Program-made: the position numbers and the translations under genes
IMG/VR virus record: IMGVR_UViG_3300018082_000013
Coordinates: 1-48,036 of that record
Length of the DNA: 48,036 nt
Reading direction: 5' to 3' (one strand)
Source of the DNA: a virus
In this document: piece by piece, positions 1-7,847 of the stretch
How positions within the stretch are numbered: the first letter of the stretch is position 1
Layout of the letters: each line of letters opens with the position of its first letter
Notes under the pieces: generated by a model
Databases searched by the model: none
What the model was told of the DNA's origin: nothing
What the model saw: only the letters and a program-made list of their open reading frames with translations

Positions 1-1
1 A

Positions 2-376
2 CAGCGCATTCCAGCGTTCGAGCAGGATTTCACGCTGAACCACTACCAGGACATCATCAAGGCGACCGATCGTCCGGGCTTGGAAAGTTTCGGCGCAGAC
101 GGCACCACGCCGCTGTGGTACTACGCGCTCGGGCTCGGTGGTGAGTCGGGGGAGTTCGTGGACAAGGTCAAGAAGGTCTACCGCAACAGCCAAGGTGAGT
201 TGGACTCTTCTGCGACCTTGGCCCTGGCGTATGAGCTAGGCGACGTGCTGTGGTATCTCAGTCGTGCTGCTGCGAAGCTGAATCTGACGCTGGCACAGGT
301 GGCGAAGCTGAACATCTTTAAGCTGTCCGACCGTGCTAAACGTGATGTGATCCGGGGCGAGGGAGACAACCGATGA
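2..376 (+). CDS. MazG-like nucleotide pyrophosphohydrolase (5' partial)
   Basis: The frame is open to the left edge, so the true start lies upstream. The visible 124 residues read as an all-alpha MazG-type NTP pyrophosphatase: an early NHYQDIIKATDRP helix, then GESGEFVDKVKK and ELGDVLWYLSR. These supply the spaced E..E and E..D residues that bind Mg2+ in this superfamily. The expected role is hydrolysis of a (d)NTP to the monophosphate in the cytoplasm. It overlaps the dCMP deaminase start by 4 nt (ATGA), so the two are translationally coupled. A TTG at 80 is possible, but starting there would lose a conserved N-terminal helix. Substrate cannot be predicted. Confidence 0.85.
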   Translation, partial: QRIPAFEQDFTLNHYQDIIKATDRPGLESFGADGTTPLWYYALGLGGESGEFVDKVKKVYRNSQGELDSSATLALAYELGDVLWYLSRAAAKLNLTLAQVAKLNIFKLSDRAKRDVIRGEGDNR

Positions 377-807
377 ACAAGTGGGACGCGCGCTTCATGG
401 ACATGGCGAAGCTGGTGTCTTCGTTCTCTAAGGACCCAAGCACACAAACGGGCGCGGTCATCGTGGACCCGCGCAATCGGGTTGTGTCGGTGGGCTTCAA
501 CGGTTTCCCGCAAGGTATCGCGGATACGCCCGAGCGGCTGAATGATCGTGAGACGAAGTACGCTCTGATCCTGCATTGTGAGCATAACGCTGTCCTGCTC
601 GCGGGCAAGTCGGTCGAGGGGTGCACGCTGTACACGTATCCCTTCGGCTCCTGCACGCGGTGCGCGGTGACAATGATCCAGGCTGGCATCAAGCGTGTAG
701 TCTTCCCGCCATGCCCGGCTGATAAGATGGATCGGTGGGGACCAGACCTGATCAGGGCCGAGAACCTGTACCGTGAGGCTGGCATCGAGGTAGTGCCGCT
801 GTCATGA
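373..807 (+). CDS. dCMP/cytidine deaminase family protein
   Basis: 144 residues of the zinc-dependent deoxycytidylate deaminase fold. Zinc ligands and catalytic Glu are visible: H68-C-E70, then C94-T-R-C97. The TQTGAVIVD and GFNGFPQGI segments match the substrate-binding part of phage dCMP deaminases. Expected reaction: dCMP to dUMP, feeding dTMP synthesis. In HCEHNA the usual small residues are replaced by Cys and His (compare HAEMNA), so substrate preference may differ. It sits between the MazG-like gene and a deoxyribosyltransferase-like gene with 4-nt overlaps at both ends, an apparent nucleotide-pool operon. Confidence 0.92.
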   Translation: MNKWDARFMDMAKLVSSFSKDPSTQTGAVIVDPRNRVVSVGFNGFPQGIADTPERLNDRETKYALILHCEHNAVLLAGKSVEGCTLYTYPFGSCTRCAVTMIQAGIKRVVFPPCPADKMDRWGPDLIRAENLYREAGIEVVPLS

Positions 808-1241
808 AGGTCATCTACCTTGTCGGTTCACTTCGCAATCCCAAGGTGCCAGAGCTAGCAGCCGCTCTGCGTGCTGAGGGGTACGACGTGTTCGACGATT
901 GGTTTGCCGCTGGATTTGAGGCAGATTTGTGGTGGCAGAGGTACGAGAAGGCACGCGGTAAGACGTACTCCGAGGCACTCGACGGCTACCCCGCGTGGCA
1001 CGTGTTCAACTACGACAAGACGCACCTGGACCGTTGCGACGCCACTGTTCTGCTCATGCCAGCGGGGAAGTCGGGACACATGGAGTTTGGTTACGTGATC
1101 GGTCAAGGTAAGCCGGGGTTCATTCTATTGCCCGAAGAGCCAGGAGCAGACGCGTCATGGGATGTAATGTATCGGTTTGCGACGAGGGTTGTGTATGACG
1201 TGCCGACGCTCGTTATGGAATTGAAGCGTGCCATCGGGTGA
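804..1241 (+). CDS. Nucleoside 2-deoxyribosyltransferase-like protein
   Basis: 145 residues. The N-terminal strand-loop MKVIYLVGSLRNPKV and the later SGHMEFGYVIGQGKP segment (putative catalytic Glu in HME) match the nucleoside 2-deoxyribosyltransferase-like superfamily, a Rossmann-like fold that transfers or hydrolyses (deoxy)ribosyl groups of nucleosides or nucleotides. Starts inside the deaminase stop codon (ATGA). A second, divergent member is at 29835-30332. Whether it exchanges bases or hydrolyses a 5'-monophosphate cannot be told from sequence. Confidence 0.78.
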   Translation: MKVIYLVGSLRNPKVPELAAALRAEGYDVFDDWFAAGFEADLWWQRYEKARGKTYSEALDGYPAWHVFNYDKTHLDRCDATVLLMPAGKSGHMEFGYVIGQGKPGFILLPEEPGADASWDVMYRFATRVVYDVPTLVMELKRAIG

Positions 1242-1398
1242 TCATCGCCGCTGCTACAAGTGCGGCGATGAATTCTTGCTGTTAGACATAGTTCTTGAAG
1301 CGGCAGACGGACGCACGTCGCACTGGTGCTACTGTCCGAAAGAGCATTGGGCGTGGTGGGCGAAGTTTCAACAAAAGTACATGGGGAGAAACATGTGA
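1228..1398 (+). CDS. Small putative zinc-ribbon protein
   Basis: 56-codon frame from GTG with Cys pairs CYKC near residue 9 and CYC near residue 35, followed by a Trp-rich tail (EHWAWWAKF). Cys spacing suggests a small zinc-binding fold. It overlaps the previous gene by 14 nt, and its TGA lies within the ATGTGA where the next gene begins, so it fills an otherwise empty gap in the operon. The start is uncertain: no strong ribosome-binding site, and the GTG was chosen because it is the first usable start in frame. Function unknown. Confidence 0.5.
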   Translation: MPSGDHRRCYKCGDEFLLLDIVLEAADGRTSHWCYCPKEHWAWWAKFQQKYMGRNM

Positions 1399-1988
1399 CA
1401 CTTGGCAATATCCTCTCGCACGCTCGTGGCATCGTGACGGCTCGCACTGGCACGCCGATTGTCCATGAAAACGGTTTTATTCAGTTGCCGCTCGACGCTC
1501 GGACGCGCCTGCATGTGTGGCCGGACGGCCCGCTGAACCATCAGAAGACAAGCAGTCCGATTCACGACCACCGCTTCGCATTCGAGAGCTACGTGATCAG
1601 GGGCATGCTGCAACACATCGAGTATGAGTGGTGGCAGGACAAGACGAAGCCGACGCACCGTCTGCATCAGGTGGTGCAGAAGGTGAACGCCGAAGGTCGA
1701 ATGGGTTGGGGCATACTAACTGCAACGGACGAGACAGGCTTTGTGAAGATTCACAGTCAGTACAAGCTGGTCGAAGGGGGGAGTGCCTATACGTTCGGGT
1801 CGCGGCGTTTTCATGAGAGCATCGGTATCGGGCTGACTGCCACGGTGATGTTCAAGACGAAGAACTACCCGGAGTATACGCCGCGCGTGTTGGCGCCGCT
1901 CGGGCAGGTGCCCGACAACGATTTCAGCCGCGAGAGTATGAACGATCCTAAACTGTTGTGGGACTACCTGGAAAGGGCGGTGCGGTGA
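1395..1988 (+). CDS. Conserved hypothetical protein, possible cupin-like fold
   Basis: 197 residues from a GTG overlapping the preceding TGA, preceded by GGGGAGAA as ribosome-binding site; longer in-frame starts would run deep into the upstream gene. The segment PIHDHRFAFESYVIRG and the beta-rich pattern around it, with a later HESIGIGLTATVMF strand, resemble the metal-binding barrel of cupin-type proteins, but I see no diagnostic second motif. Function not assigned. Coupled to the next gene by a GTGA overlap. Confidence 0.7.
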   Translation: MTLGNILSHARGIVTARTGTPIVHENGFIQLPLDARTRLHVWPDGPLNHQKTSSPIHDHRFAFESYVIRGMLQHIEYEWWQDKTKPTHRLHQVVQKVNAEGRMGWGILTATDETGFVKIHSQYKLVEGGSAYTFGSRRFHESIGIGLTATVMFKTKNYPEYTPRVLAPLGQVPDNDFSRESMNDPKLLWDYLERAVR

Positions 1989-2305
1989 ACACCGCAGTAG
2001 GACGCTGGCGGCTGATCGTCCGCGACGCCGGCACGGCCGCCAGCGCGATCGAGAACCTACACCGTTGCCTCGCCAAGATCGAGGAGCGGGCAGAGAAGCT
2101 GCCGTTCGTTGACGACGTATGGTTTAATGAAGTGCGCACCGAGTGCTGCCGTGAGCTAGAGCAGGCGAAGCTGAGTCTCGGCAAGGCCCTGGCCTCACTT
2201 GATATTGTCGGAAGCCGTGAGCGTCAGTGGTGGGCTCGTGTCCGGAAACGTGTGGAGGCAAAGGATCGCGAGCGACGGCTCAAGCTGGACGCGCCAAATA
2301 TCTAA
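1985..2305 (+). CDS. Hypothetical protein, helical
   Basis: 106 residues from GTG overlapping the upstream stop. Predicted mostly helical and charged, with an Arg/Lys-rich C-terminal third (RERQWWARVRKRVEAKDRERR). No recognised motif. It is the last gene before the first element A, so it closes the first operon. The basic tail could bind nucleic acid, but that is only composition. Confidence 0.65.
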   Translation: MNTAVGRWRLIVRDAGTAASAIENLHRCLAKIEERAEKLPFVDDVWFNEVRTECCRELEQAKLSLGKALASLDIVGSRERQWWARVRKRVEAKDRERRLKLDAPNI

Positions 2306-2320
2306 AAAAGGCGAAGGCTC

Positions 2321-2339
2321 GTTGATCCTACTAAGTAGG
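2321..2339 (+). promoter_or_regulatory. Element A copy 1 (palindromic, 5' of rtcB)
   Basis: GTTGATCCTACTAAGTAGG. The core CCTAC-TAA-GTAGG is a perfect 5-bp inverted repeat with a 3-nt centre. The GGGGGAGGG ribosome-binding site follows immediately, with the rtcB ATG at 2355. One of eight near-identical copies, all + strand, all 5' of an operon's first gene. It could be an operator/promoter element in DNA or a hairpin in the mRNA leader. Confidence 0.85.
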
Positions 2340-2354
2340 GGGAGGGACAACGCC

Positions 2355-3566
2355 ATGCAAGTCTTCGCTGAGCAGGGACGCGCACCGATCAAATCCTGGA
2401 CGGATGGGGTAGAGTTGGACCCTAACGCGCTCGGGCAGCTTCGCAATACGGCCAGCCTACCGTTCATTTTCAAGCACGTAGCCGTTATGCCCGACGTGCA
2501 CCTGGGTATCGGTGCCACGGTGGGCAGTGTCATACCCACAAAGGGTGCGATCATACCCGCTGCGGTGGGTGTGGACATTGGCTGCGGTATGATCGCGGCC
2601 CGGACCCCACTGACGGCGAGCGACCTACCCGACAGCCTCGCGGCACTTCGGACCAACATCGAATGGGCGGTGCCGCACGGGCAGAACCAATACAAGCACG
2701 CGGTGGCCCCGATTGGCGAGCAGAACGCAATCATGGATGCGTACAAGATCATCTATGACAGACACAAGGGCTTGCCGAATCCGGGGACCGATTGGGCCGG
2801 GAAGATCGTGCGGCAACTAGGGACACTCGGCGGCGGAAACCACTTCATCGAAGTGTGCCTCGACGAAGAGCAGCGTGTGTGGGTGATGTTGCACTCGGGC
2901 TCGCGCGGTATCGGCAACAAGATCGGCAGCTACTTCATTGAGCTAGCCCGCAAAGACATGCGACTGCATTTCATCAACCTGCCCGACCGCGACCTAGCGT
3001 ACCTGAGCGAGGGCACGCAGTATTTCCTCGACTACTGGAACGCGGTGAAGTGGGCGCAGAACTACGCGCTCGTGAACCGTCGCATCATGCTCGAACGTAC
3101 GCTGGATCAGGTGCAGCGGGCACTGTGGAAGACGTGGGAGACGGAGCCGATGCCGGTAGAGATCGCGGCTAACTGTCACCACAACTACGTGGAGCGCGAG
3201 AACCACTTTGGCGAGAACATCCTCGTCACGCGCAAGGGTGCGGTACGCGCCCGCCTGGGTGACATGGGCATCATTCCCGGTAGCATGGGCGTGCGTTCGT
3301 ACATCGTGCGCGGCCTGGGTAACGCCGAGTCGTTTCAGTCCTGCTCGCACGGAGCGGGACGCCGTATGTCGAGAACCGCCGCACGGAACACATTCAGCGT
3401 CGAAGATCACGTGCAGGCGACGGCCGGCGTCGAATGCCGTAAGGACGTGGGTGTGATCGACGAAACGCCGGGGGCCTACAAGGACATCGAAGCGGTCATG
3501 GCAGCGCAGACGGACCTGGTCGAGATCGTGCACACGCTCAAAGGTGTGCTGTGTGTGAAGGGTTGA
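2355..3566 (+). CDS. rtcB: RtcB RNA ligase (3'-phosphate/2',3'-cyclic phosphate to 5'-OH)
   Basis: 403 residues, essentially the length of E. coli RtcB. Recognisable blocks: MPDVHLG, then VGVDIGCGM with Mn ligands at D74 and C77 (equivalent to D75 and C78 of E. coli RtcB), LGGGNHF, LHSGSRGIG, and SHGAGRRMSR, whose His is the guanylylation site in the family. RtcB uses GTP and Mn2+ to join RNA ends left by metal-independent ribonucleases such as anticodon nucleases. The start at 2355 is set by the element A ribosome-binding site. It heads an operon that contains a second, mechanistically different RNA ligase two genes on. Confidence 0.96.
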   Translation: MQVFAEQGRAPIKSWTDGVELDPNALGQLRNTASLPFIFKHVAVMPDVHLGIGATVGSVIPTKGAIIPAAVGVDIGCGMIAARTPLTASDLPDSLAALRTNIEWAVPHGQNQYKHAVAPIGEQNAIMDAYKIIYDRHKGLPNPGTDWAGKIVRQLGTLGGGNHFIEVCLDEEQRVWVMLHSGSRGIGNKIGSYFIELARKDMRLHFINLPDRDLAYLSEGTQYFLDYWNAVKWAQNYALVNRRIMLERTLDQVQRALWKTWETEPMPVEIAANCHHNYVERENHFGENILVTRKGAVRARLGDMGIIPGSMGVRSYIVRGLGNAESFQSCSHGAGRRMSRTAARNTFSVEDHVQATAGVECRKDVGVIDETPGAYKDIEAVMAAQTDLVEIVHTLKGVLCVKG

Positions 3567-3793
3567 TGCTCGGCTGGTATTTCGCGTGGATTGCGCTCAT
3601 GTCAGTGGTAGGCACGGACGTGATGGGGCCGTACCCGACGCAGGCCGTGTGCATCGCAGCGCGTGATGGCGCGAAGGACTTCGGTGGTGTGACGACGACG
3701 CAGTGCACGAACGACGCGCGGTTGTACGATGACATGCTGTTTTGGGAGTTGGAACTGGAAGAGATGATTGCTAACAGTGGAGGGCCGACATGA
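3566..3793 (+). CDS. Small protein with N-terminal hydrophobic segment
   Basis: 75 residues. Starts in the TGATG overlap with rtcB. Residues 1-15 (MLGWYFAWIALMSVV) are hydrophobic like a signal peptide or membrane anchor. Two Cys follow (AVCIAA, TTQC), and the C-terminus is acidic. It lies between two RNA ligase genes with coupled starts on both sides. No family recognised; periplasmic or membrane location is inferred from the N-terminus only. Confidence 0.7.
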   Translation: MLGWYFAWIALMSVVGTDVMGPYPTQAVCIAARDGAKDFGGVTTTQCTNDARLYDDMLFWELELEEMIANSGGPT

Positions 3794-4836
3794 GCGTAGA
3801 GATCAACGAATACACGTCCTGGCACAGCTATCCGGACTCGAACGCACTCGGGCACAAGTATCTGACCGAGCTATTCTTCGATGCCGTGACGGTCGAGGAA
3901 AAGGTGGATGGCTCACAGTTCTCGTTCGGCGTGTTCGGTGACTTGCCGAGCGATATGCGTTTCCGCTCAAAGGGCGCGCAGATTTTCGTCACCGATGATG
4001 GGCACTCGTCCGAGAAGATGTTCGATAAGGCGGTGCAGTCGGTCATCAAGCGGCAGTACCTTTTGCACGAGGGCTGGACCTACCGTGCCGAGTACCTGCC
4101 GAAGCCGAAGGCCGTGACGCTAACGTACGATCGGGTGCCGCGTGACCTGTTCGACAATACGGACGCGTACCTGATCGGTTACGACGTGGAGATTGCCGAC
4201 GAAGTGTTTCTTAGCCCGGACGAGAAGCGCGAAGAATTTGCGCGTATCGGCCTGGAGTGCGTGCCGTGCTTCATGAACGAAGAGACGATAACGGACATCG
4301 AAGCGATCAAGGCACTGCTCGCGGAGACGAGCATCCTGGGCGGGCAATTGATCGAGGGCGTGTGCATCAAGAACTATCACCGCTGTACGCCAGACAAGAA
4401 AATCCTGATCGGCAAGTACGTGTCCAAGACGTTCAAGGAATTGCACGGGCGGGATTGGGCAAAGGGAAACCCGAAGTCGGGAGACATCGTGCAGACGATC
4501 ATAGAAGACATCCGGACTCCGGCTCGGTGGGCGAAGGGGGTTCAGCACCTTCGCGAGGCGGGGAAGTTGACTGACAGCAACCAGGACATCGCGCTTCTGT
4601 TTCAGGAGATACCCGCTGACATCAAGAAGGAACTGGAAGGCAGGATCAAGGACGAGTTGTTCAAGTGGGCGTGGCCGAAGATCAGTCGAGGCGCGATGGC
4701 TGGTATGCCCGAGTGGTACAAGGAACTGCTCGCGGCGGGCCAGCCGATGCCAGAGGGCCACGAGCCAAAGGGACCGGATTATCAGCCGCAAGGTATGAAT
4801 CCATATGACCACGCCGAAGAGGGAGGGCAAAGCTGA
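3790..4836 (+). CDS. ATP-dependent RNA ligase, Rnl2-like nucleotidyltransferase
   Basis: 348 residues with the covalent nucleotidyltransferase motifs in order: motif I EEKVDG with AMP-accepting Lys38, motif III region WTYRAEYL, IIIa-like AYLIGYDVEI, motif IV LIEGVCIKN, motif V KYVSKTFKE. This is the layout of the T4 Rnl2/RNA-editing ligase group, which seals 5'-phosphate to 3'-OH ends. The remaining ~120 residues form a helical C-terminal domain. Coupled to the gene before it (ATGA). With RtcB in the same operon the phage can seal both chemical types of broken RNA ends; no dedicated kinase-phosphatase gene is visible next to it. Confidence 0.9.
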   Translation: MSVEINEYTSWHSYPDSNALGHKYLTELFFDAVTVEEKVDGSQFSFGVFGDLPSDMRFRSKGAQIFVTDDGHSSEKMFDKAVQSVIKRQYLLHEGWTYRAEYLPKPKAVTLTYDRVPRDLFDNTDAYLIGYDVEIADEVFLSPDEKREEFARIGLECVPCFMNEETITDIEAIKALLAETSILGGQLIEGVCIKNYHRCTPDKKILIGKYVSKTFKELHGRDWAKGNPKSGDIVQTIIEDIRTPARWAKGVQHLREAGKLTDSNQDIALLFQEIPADIKKELEGRIKDELFKWAWPKISRGAMAGMPEWYKELLAAGQPMPEGHEPKGPDYQPQGMNPYDHAEEGGQS

Positions 4837-5120
4837 TGGCAAGACACGCGCATCAAGATTGGGGTCTGAACGTCGCGTACACGTACAACGACATACAGTG
4901 TGCGCTGCTCATGGACATCCGTGAGATTCTGAACAAGATCGCGGCGAACACGTCGCCGCTGATCTGTTACAACGCTCGGCGCATTCCGACGTTGCTCACG
5001 AAGATCGCGAGCAACACGGATCGGTTCAAGTGCCACCATCATCCGCGCTACAAGGCGATACTGCCGCCACGCACGGATTGCAAGGATTGTCGGAGAATGT
5101 TTCGAAGGCGCCACGCCTAG
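4836..5120 (+). CDS. Small basic hypothetical protein with C-terminal Cys/His cluster
   Basis: 94 residues, TGATG-coupled to the RNA ligase. N-terminal half helical (DIREILNKIAANTS and a near repeat TLLTKIASNTDRF). C-terminal part has FKCHHHP and DCKDCRR, a possible zinc site, and ends very basic (FRRRHA). A nucleic-acid-binding accessory role for the RNA ligases would fit the position but is inference. Confidence 0.65.
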   Translation: MARHAHQDWGLNVAYTYNDIQCALLMDIREILNKIAANTSPLICYNARRIPTLLTKIASNTDRFKCHHHPRYKAILPPRTDCKDCRRMFRRRHA

Positions 5121-5133
5121 AAAGGGGCACTCT

Positions 5134-5514
5134 ATGGCTGAAAGACAGCGCGCAGTGGACAAACTGAAAGAAGGCGAGGGTGACTATCAGTCCGAAGCTA
5201 ACCTCGAACATCTCGCAACGGGGCAAGGACTCGGCGACCTGGGTGAAGGCTCGGGCGACAACCGCAGGGCTGCGGCGTTCAGCGAGATCAAGGGCCTGTG
5301 CCGTACGTGCGTGCACGCGCATATCACGAAGCGCGGGTCGGTCGAGCACACCGAGACGACGATCCGATGCGGCGAGATTGGCAAGGTGATGCCGCCCGAC
5401 ATCATGGAGTGTTCGGCGTACTGGAAGATCGGGCAGATGTCCCTGCGCGACATGCACGAGATCGCGTGGTACGTGGACAACCGCGAGCCGACTGGCGGCG
5501 GAGGGTACAGATGA
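5134..5514 (+). CDS. Four-cysteine hypothetical protein
   Basis: 126 residues with ribosome-binding site AAAGGGG. The first 70 residues are charged and probably flexible. The second half has the pattern CRTCVHAH ... IRCG ... MECSAYW, i.e. C-x2-C then two further single Cys, likely a zinc site. The protein at 7393 has the same pattern (CGSC ... SC ... TCPEF), so the two look like distant relatives. Function unknown. Confidence 0.68.
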   Translation: MAERQRAVDKLKEGEGDYQSEANLEHLATGQGLGDLGEGSGDNRRAAAFSEIKGLCRTCVHAHITKRGSVEHTETTIRCGEIGKVMPPDIMECSAYWKIGQMSLRDMHEIAWYVDNREPTGGGGYR

Positions 5515-5759
5515 AACGCGGCGATCGTGTGATCCTGACCGACGAGGCAATCAAGTGGGTTGACCTGAAGCACGCGCCCACGGTGAAATCGCGGGTGATC
5601 ACAGGCACGGTTGTGCGTGTGCTGCATCCCGAGGGGCACCCGAAGAAACCATACTGCATCGTTGTGCTCCGTGACGAGCACAGGATGCCTGAGTCGTGGG
5701 CGTATCACTTCTGGCGCCCAACGCGCGGTAAGCTGGTCCGGACATGTGGCCGATCGTGA
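5511..5759 (+). CDS. Small beta-rich hypothetical protein
   Basis: 82 residues, ATGA-coupled. The sequence KRGDRVILTDEA followed by SRVITGTVVRVL and YCIVVLRDE reads as a short SH3-like beta barrel, as in many small phage proteins that set a strand-loop-strand around a GTV turn. No catalytic motif. Ends basic (RGKLVRTCGRS). Confidence 0.65.
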   Translation: MKRGDRVILTDEAIKWVDLKHAPTVKSRVITGTVVRVLHPEGHPKKPYCIVVLRDEHRMPESWAYHFWRPTRGKLVRTCGRS

Positions 5760-5875
5760 GATGGCTCGTGTTCGTGTTCGGCGGTATGTGTCTCTTGGGT
5801 CTGCTCTTCGGTTGCTCGACGGTCGAACAGATACACGACGTAGACTCCCCGCTCGACGAAGCACATCGGTTCTGA
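5744..5875 (+). CDS. Tiny putative lipoprotein
   Basis: 43 residues: basic start MWPIVRW, hydrophobic core, and a lipobox-like LLFGC at residues 20-24, followed by a short polar mature part (STVEQIHDVDSPLDEAHRF). This would be a membrane-anchored lipoprotein with about 20 mature residues. Overlaps the preceding gene by 16 nt and hands over to the next by TGATG, which supports reality. It could be a minimal outer-spanin-like or immunity protein; no evidence chooses. Confidence 0.55.
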   Translation: MWPIVRWLVFVFGGMCLLGLLFGCSTVEQIHDVDSPLDEAHRF

Positions 5876-6225
5876 TGGACCTGTCGTCTATCGAGGCCGT
5901 GAAGGCGAAGGCGGCTCGGGCCAAGGCGCGTCGAGCGCGCACGAGGAGGGAGCAATTTTCAAGCTGTAGCGGCTGCGGACGGTTCGGCCTGGTCCTCAAG
6001 AAGAGTTTGTGCTCGGAGTGCATTCGCGTAAATGAAATCATGGAGAGAGACATGGCACAGAAGAAGCTGAGTGGAGGATCATCGCGCGGAGACAAGCTGC
6101 CGACCGTGGGCAAGTTGTTCCTGCTCCCGAAGCGCGAAGCGAAGACTCCCGATAAGCCAATCGAGTCACCTAAGCCACAACTCGAAGGCAGAGCACCGCG
6201 CCCGCAAGACGGGGAAGAAGTATAG
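5875..6225 (+). CDS. Zinc-ribbon protein with shared C-terminal GRAP-DEEV tail
   Basis: 116 residues. Residues 5-28 are a basic helix (EAVKAKAARAKARRARTRRE), followed by a CSGC ... CSEC zinc ribbon, a flexible linker, and the C-terminus LEGRAPRPQDGEEV. That tail recurs in at least six other proteins of the window. The start is the ATG in the TGATG overlap after the lipoprotein. The basic helix plus ribbon suggests nucleic-acid binding; the tail suggests docking to a common partner. Both are inference. Confidence 0.72.
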   Translation: MDLSSIEAVKAKAARAKARRARTRREQFSSCSGCGRFGLVLKKSLCSECIRVNEIMERDMAQKKLSGGSSRGDKLPTVGKLFLLPKREAKTPDKPIESPKPQLEGRAPRPQDGEEV

Positions 6226-6740
6226 TGCCTTCGCTCGGTGACGGATTCAGCATGGACACAGCGAATGTTTGCCTCTGTGGTCATTGGAGCGCGTCGCATC
6301 GTGGTGGTGGTAAGGCAACGTGCGAGGGTATGCGCTGTGGCTGTTACACGTTCAGGCAATTGACCACGGAGAACTGCGGGGTCGGGGTGAACCTGCCCAA
6401 GTGCCCGAAGTGCGGGTCAGTGCTCACGGGCCGGACCGTGACGCTCGGAGCGCGCGGTATGACACTGATCGTAGAATGGAAGCACCTGATGGGTAACTCG
6501 TGCAAGACGATCGAGCAAGTCAAGATGGACGAAGAAGCGGCAGAGCGGATCAAGGCTGAAGCACGTCAGCGCAACACATTTGGTGACGCCGGGGCGTTCG
6601 ATGAAGACGAGTTCGAGTACGAGTACACACTGGACGATCCGGTAGGAGCGAAAGCCAAGGCGCGGGCCGTCCCGAAGCCTGAGCCGCCAAAGCCTGAACT
6701 GACTGGACGCGCCCCGCTGGCGTTGGAGGAAGAGGTATGA
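6225..6740 (+). CDS. CxC-H-H zinc-domain protein with shared C-terminal tail
   Basis: 171 residues from a GTG overlapping the upstream TAG; ATG 6252 is an alternative. An N-terminal metal-binding module CLCGHWSASH ... C ... CGC is shared with the proteins at 10606 and 18429. A second CPKCGS knuckle follows, then an acidic stretch (DEDEFEYEY), an Ala/Pro linker and the tail LTGRAPLALEEEV. No enzymatic motif. The repeated use of this module and tail in one genome suggests a lineage-specific protein family. Confidence 0.75.
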   Translation: MPSLGDGFSMDTANVCLCGHWSASHRGGGKATCEGMRCGCYTFRQLTTENCGVGVNLPKCPKCGSVLTGRTVTLGARGMTLIVEWKHLMGNSCKTIEQVKMDEEAAERIKAEARQRNTFGDAGAFDEDEFEYEYTLDDPVGAKAKARAVPKPEPPKPELTGRAPLALEEEV

Positions 6741-6916
6741 CCGAATATGTGAAGATGTACGCGTGGCTCATGCGTCGGGTGTTCAAGACGAAGAATTTTT
6801 ACGTCGCCTGGGATCGGTCGAAGAGCCCGGCCGGTGAGCATAGGCTGGACGAGTTCGACTTCTGGCTGACGTTCTATCAACTACTCGCATATGACATGGA
6901 GGGAGAAAATGGCTGA
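6737..6916 (+). CDS. Small hypothetical protein
   Basis: 59 residues, ATGA-coupled to the previous gene. Aromatic-rich (KNFYVAWDRSK, FDFWLTFYQLLAYDM). The stop overlaps the next start by 8 nt, and its own last codons supply the GGAGGGAG ribosome-binding site of the next gene. No family recognised. Confidence 0.6.
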   Translation: MTEYVKMYAWLMRRVFKTKNFYVAWDRSKSPAGEHRLDEFDFWLTFYQLLAYDMEGENG

Positions 6917-7076
6917 GCAAGAGATCAAGACTGTGACGTTCAGCGTGGACGTTACCGAGGCTCTGCTGGCGACGATGCAGGGCAGCGACATAGCCCGCGA
7001 GAACGTACGGAACATCCTGTACAAGCGGGTCGATGACTTCATCGCCGAGGCCCTGGCGCGGACCTACTCGTCATGA
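6909..7076 (+). CDS. Small hypothetical protein
   Basis: 55 residues with an excellent ribosome-binding site (GGAGGGAG). Pattern beta strand (IKTVTFSVDV) then two helices ending FIAEALARTYSS. Too short for assignment. Coupled to the next gene by ATGA. Confidence 0.65.
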   Translation: MAEQEIKTVTFSVDVTEALLATMQGSDIARENVRNILYKRVDDFIAEALARTYSS

Positions 7077-7393
7077 TCACCTGGCGTAAGGGCTACAGAT
7101 CGGTGGGCAACCCGCCACACAGCACGGTCGAAGTCGAGGAGGGGATCATCGAGCGGACTGAGTACGAGACACTGCTCCGCGCGATCGAGATACTAGCGAA
7201 GGGTTTGGGCATGAACCCCGAGCACTTGGCTGAAGTTCGAGCACTCGGCAAGGTGGAGCCGAAGCCGACCCCGAAGCGGTATCAGGATCGACCGCATCCG
7301 TCAGCCTGTGAGCGGTATGACCCGATCATGATGTGCGATTGCTGGCCGACTCGCATGGAAGCCGAGATTGCTGAGTGGAGGGTACGAGGCTGA
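7073..7393 (+). CDS. Hypothetical protein
   Basis: 106 residues. A central helical pair (YETLLRAIEILAKGLG, HLAEVRALGKV), a Pro-rich linker, and a C-terminal MMCDCWP. ATGA-coupled upstream and TGATG-coupled downstream. No family recognised. Confidence 0.65.
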   Translation: MITWRKGYRSVGNPPHSTVEVEEGIIERTEYETLLRAIEILAKGLGMNPEHLAEVRALGKVEPKPTPKRYQDRPHPSACERYDPIMMCDCWPTRMEAEIAEWRVRG

Positions 7394-7632
7394 TGGACAC
7401 CAACAAACGCCTGAAGCTGATAGACATAGGCTACCGTATCCTGAACACGTGCGGCTCGTGTGTGTCGTTCAGGACGAACGGTGTAATGGGCTCGGGGTTT
7501 GGGTCCTGCACGCGCTACCAGTACATGCACCTGAAGCAAGGCAGGAAAGACTTGAGCGTACATCGGTCGGGCACCTGCCCCGAGTTCGAGGCCAAAGCGA
7601 GCCTGGAAGGCTTCGAGGAGTTCAGGCGGTGA
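7393..7632 (+). CDS. Four-cysteine hypothetical protein
   Basis: 79 residues: CGSC at ~20-23, GSC at ~38, TCPEF at ~64. The arrangement and the closing CPEF/CSAY context resemble the protein at 5134-5514, suggesting a small zinc-binding family present twice. It starts in a TGATG overlap. Function unknown. Confidence 0.65.
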   Translation: MDTNKRLKLIDIGYRILNTCGSCVSFRTNGVMGSGFGSCTRYQYMHLKQGRKDLSVHRSGTCPEFEAKASLEGFEEFRR

Positions 7633-7847
7633 TGGACAGCCGAGAGTGGCAGTTCAAGGACAGATTCATCGCAGCGTTCCTGGCGGGGATGGCGGCAAAC
7701 CAGTTCGAGCAAGCGTGTCAGGACGGATGGTCAGCAGCCGCCTACAAGCGGATGTTCCCGATCGAGGACGCTGAGCAATTGGCGAATGAAGCCTGGCGAC
7801 GCTACCGTGACGAGAGCTATCCGGCCCGTAACCTGGTGCCTCGATGA
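7632..7847 (+). CDS. Small helical hypothetical protein
   Basis: 71 residues, TGATG-coupled (a GTG one codon upstream is possible). Helical throughout (WQFKDRFIAAFLAGMAANQF; DAEQLANEAWRRYRDE). No motif recognised. Confidence 0.62.
   Translation: MDSREWQFKDRFIAAFLAGMAANQFEQACQDGWSAAAYKRMFPIEDAEQLANEAWRRYRDESYPARNLVPR

Noticed and set aside
2321-2360. Element A as an ordinary sigma70 promoter (TTGATC as -35)
   Set aside because: No -10-like sequence lies about 17 nt downstream; that space is the ribosome-binding site and start codon.
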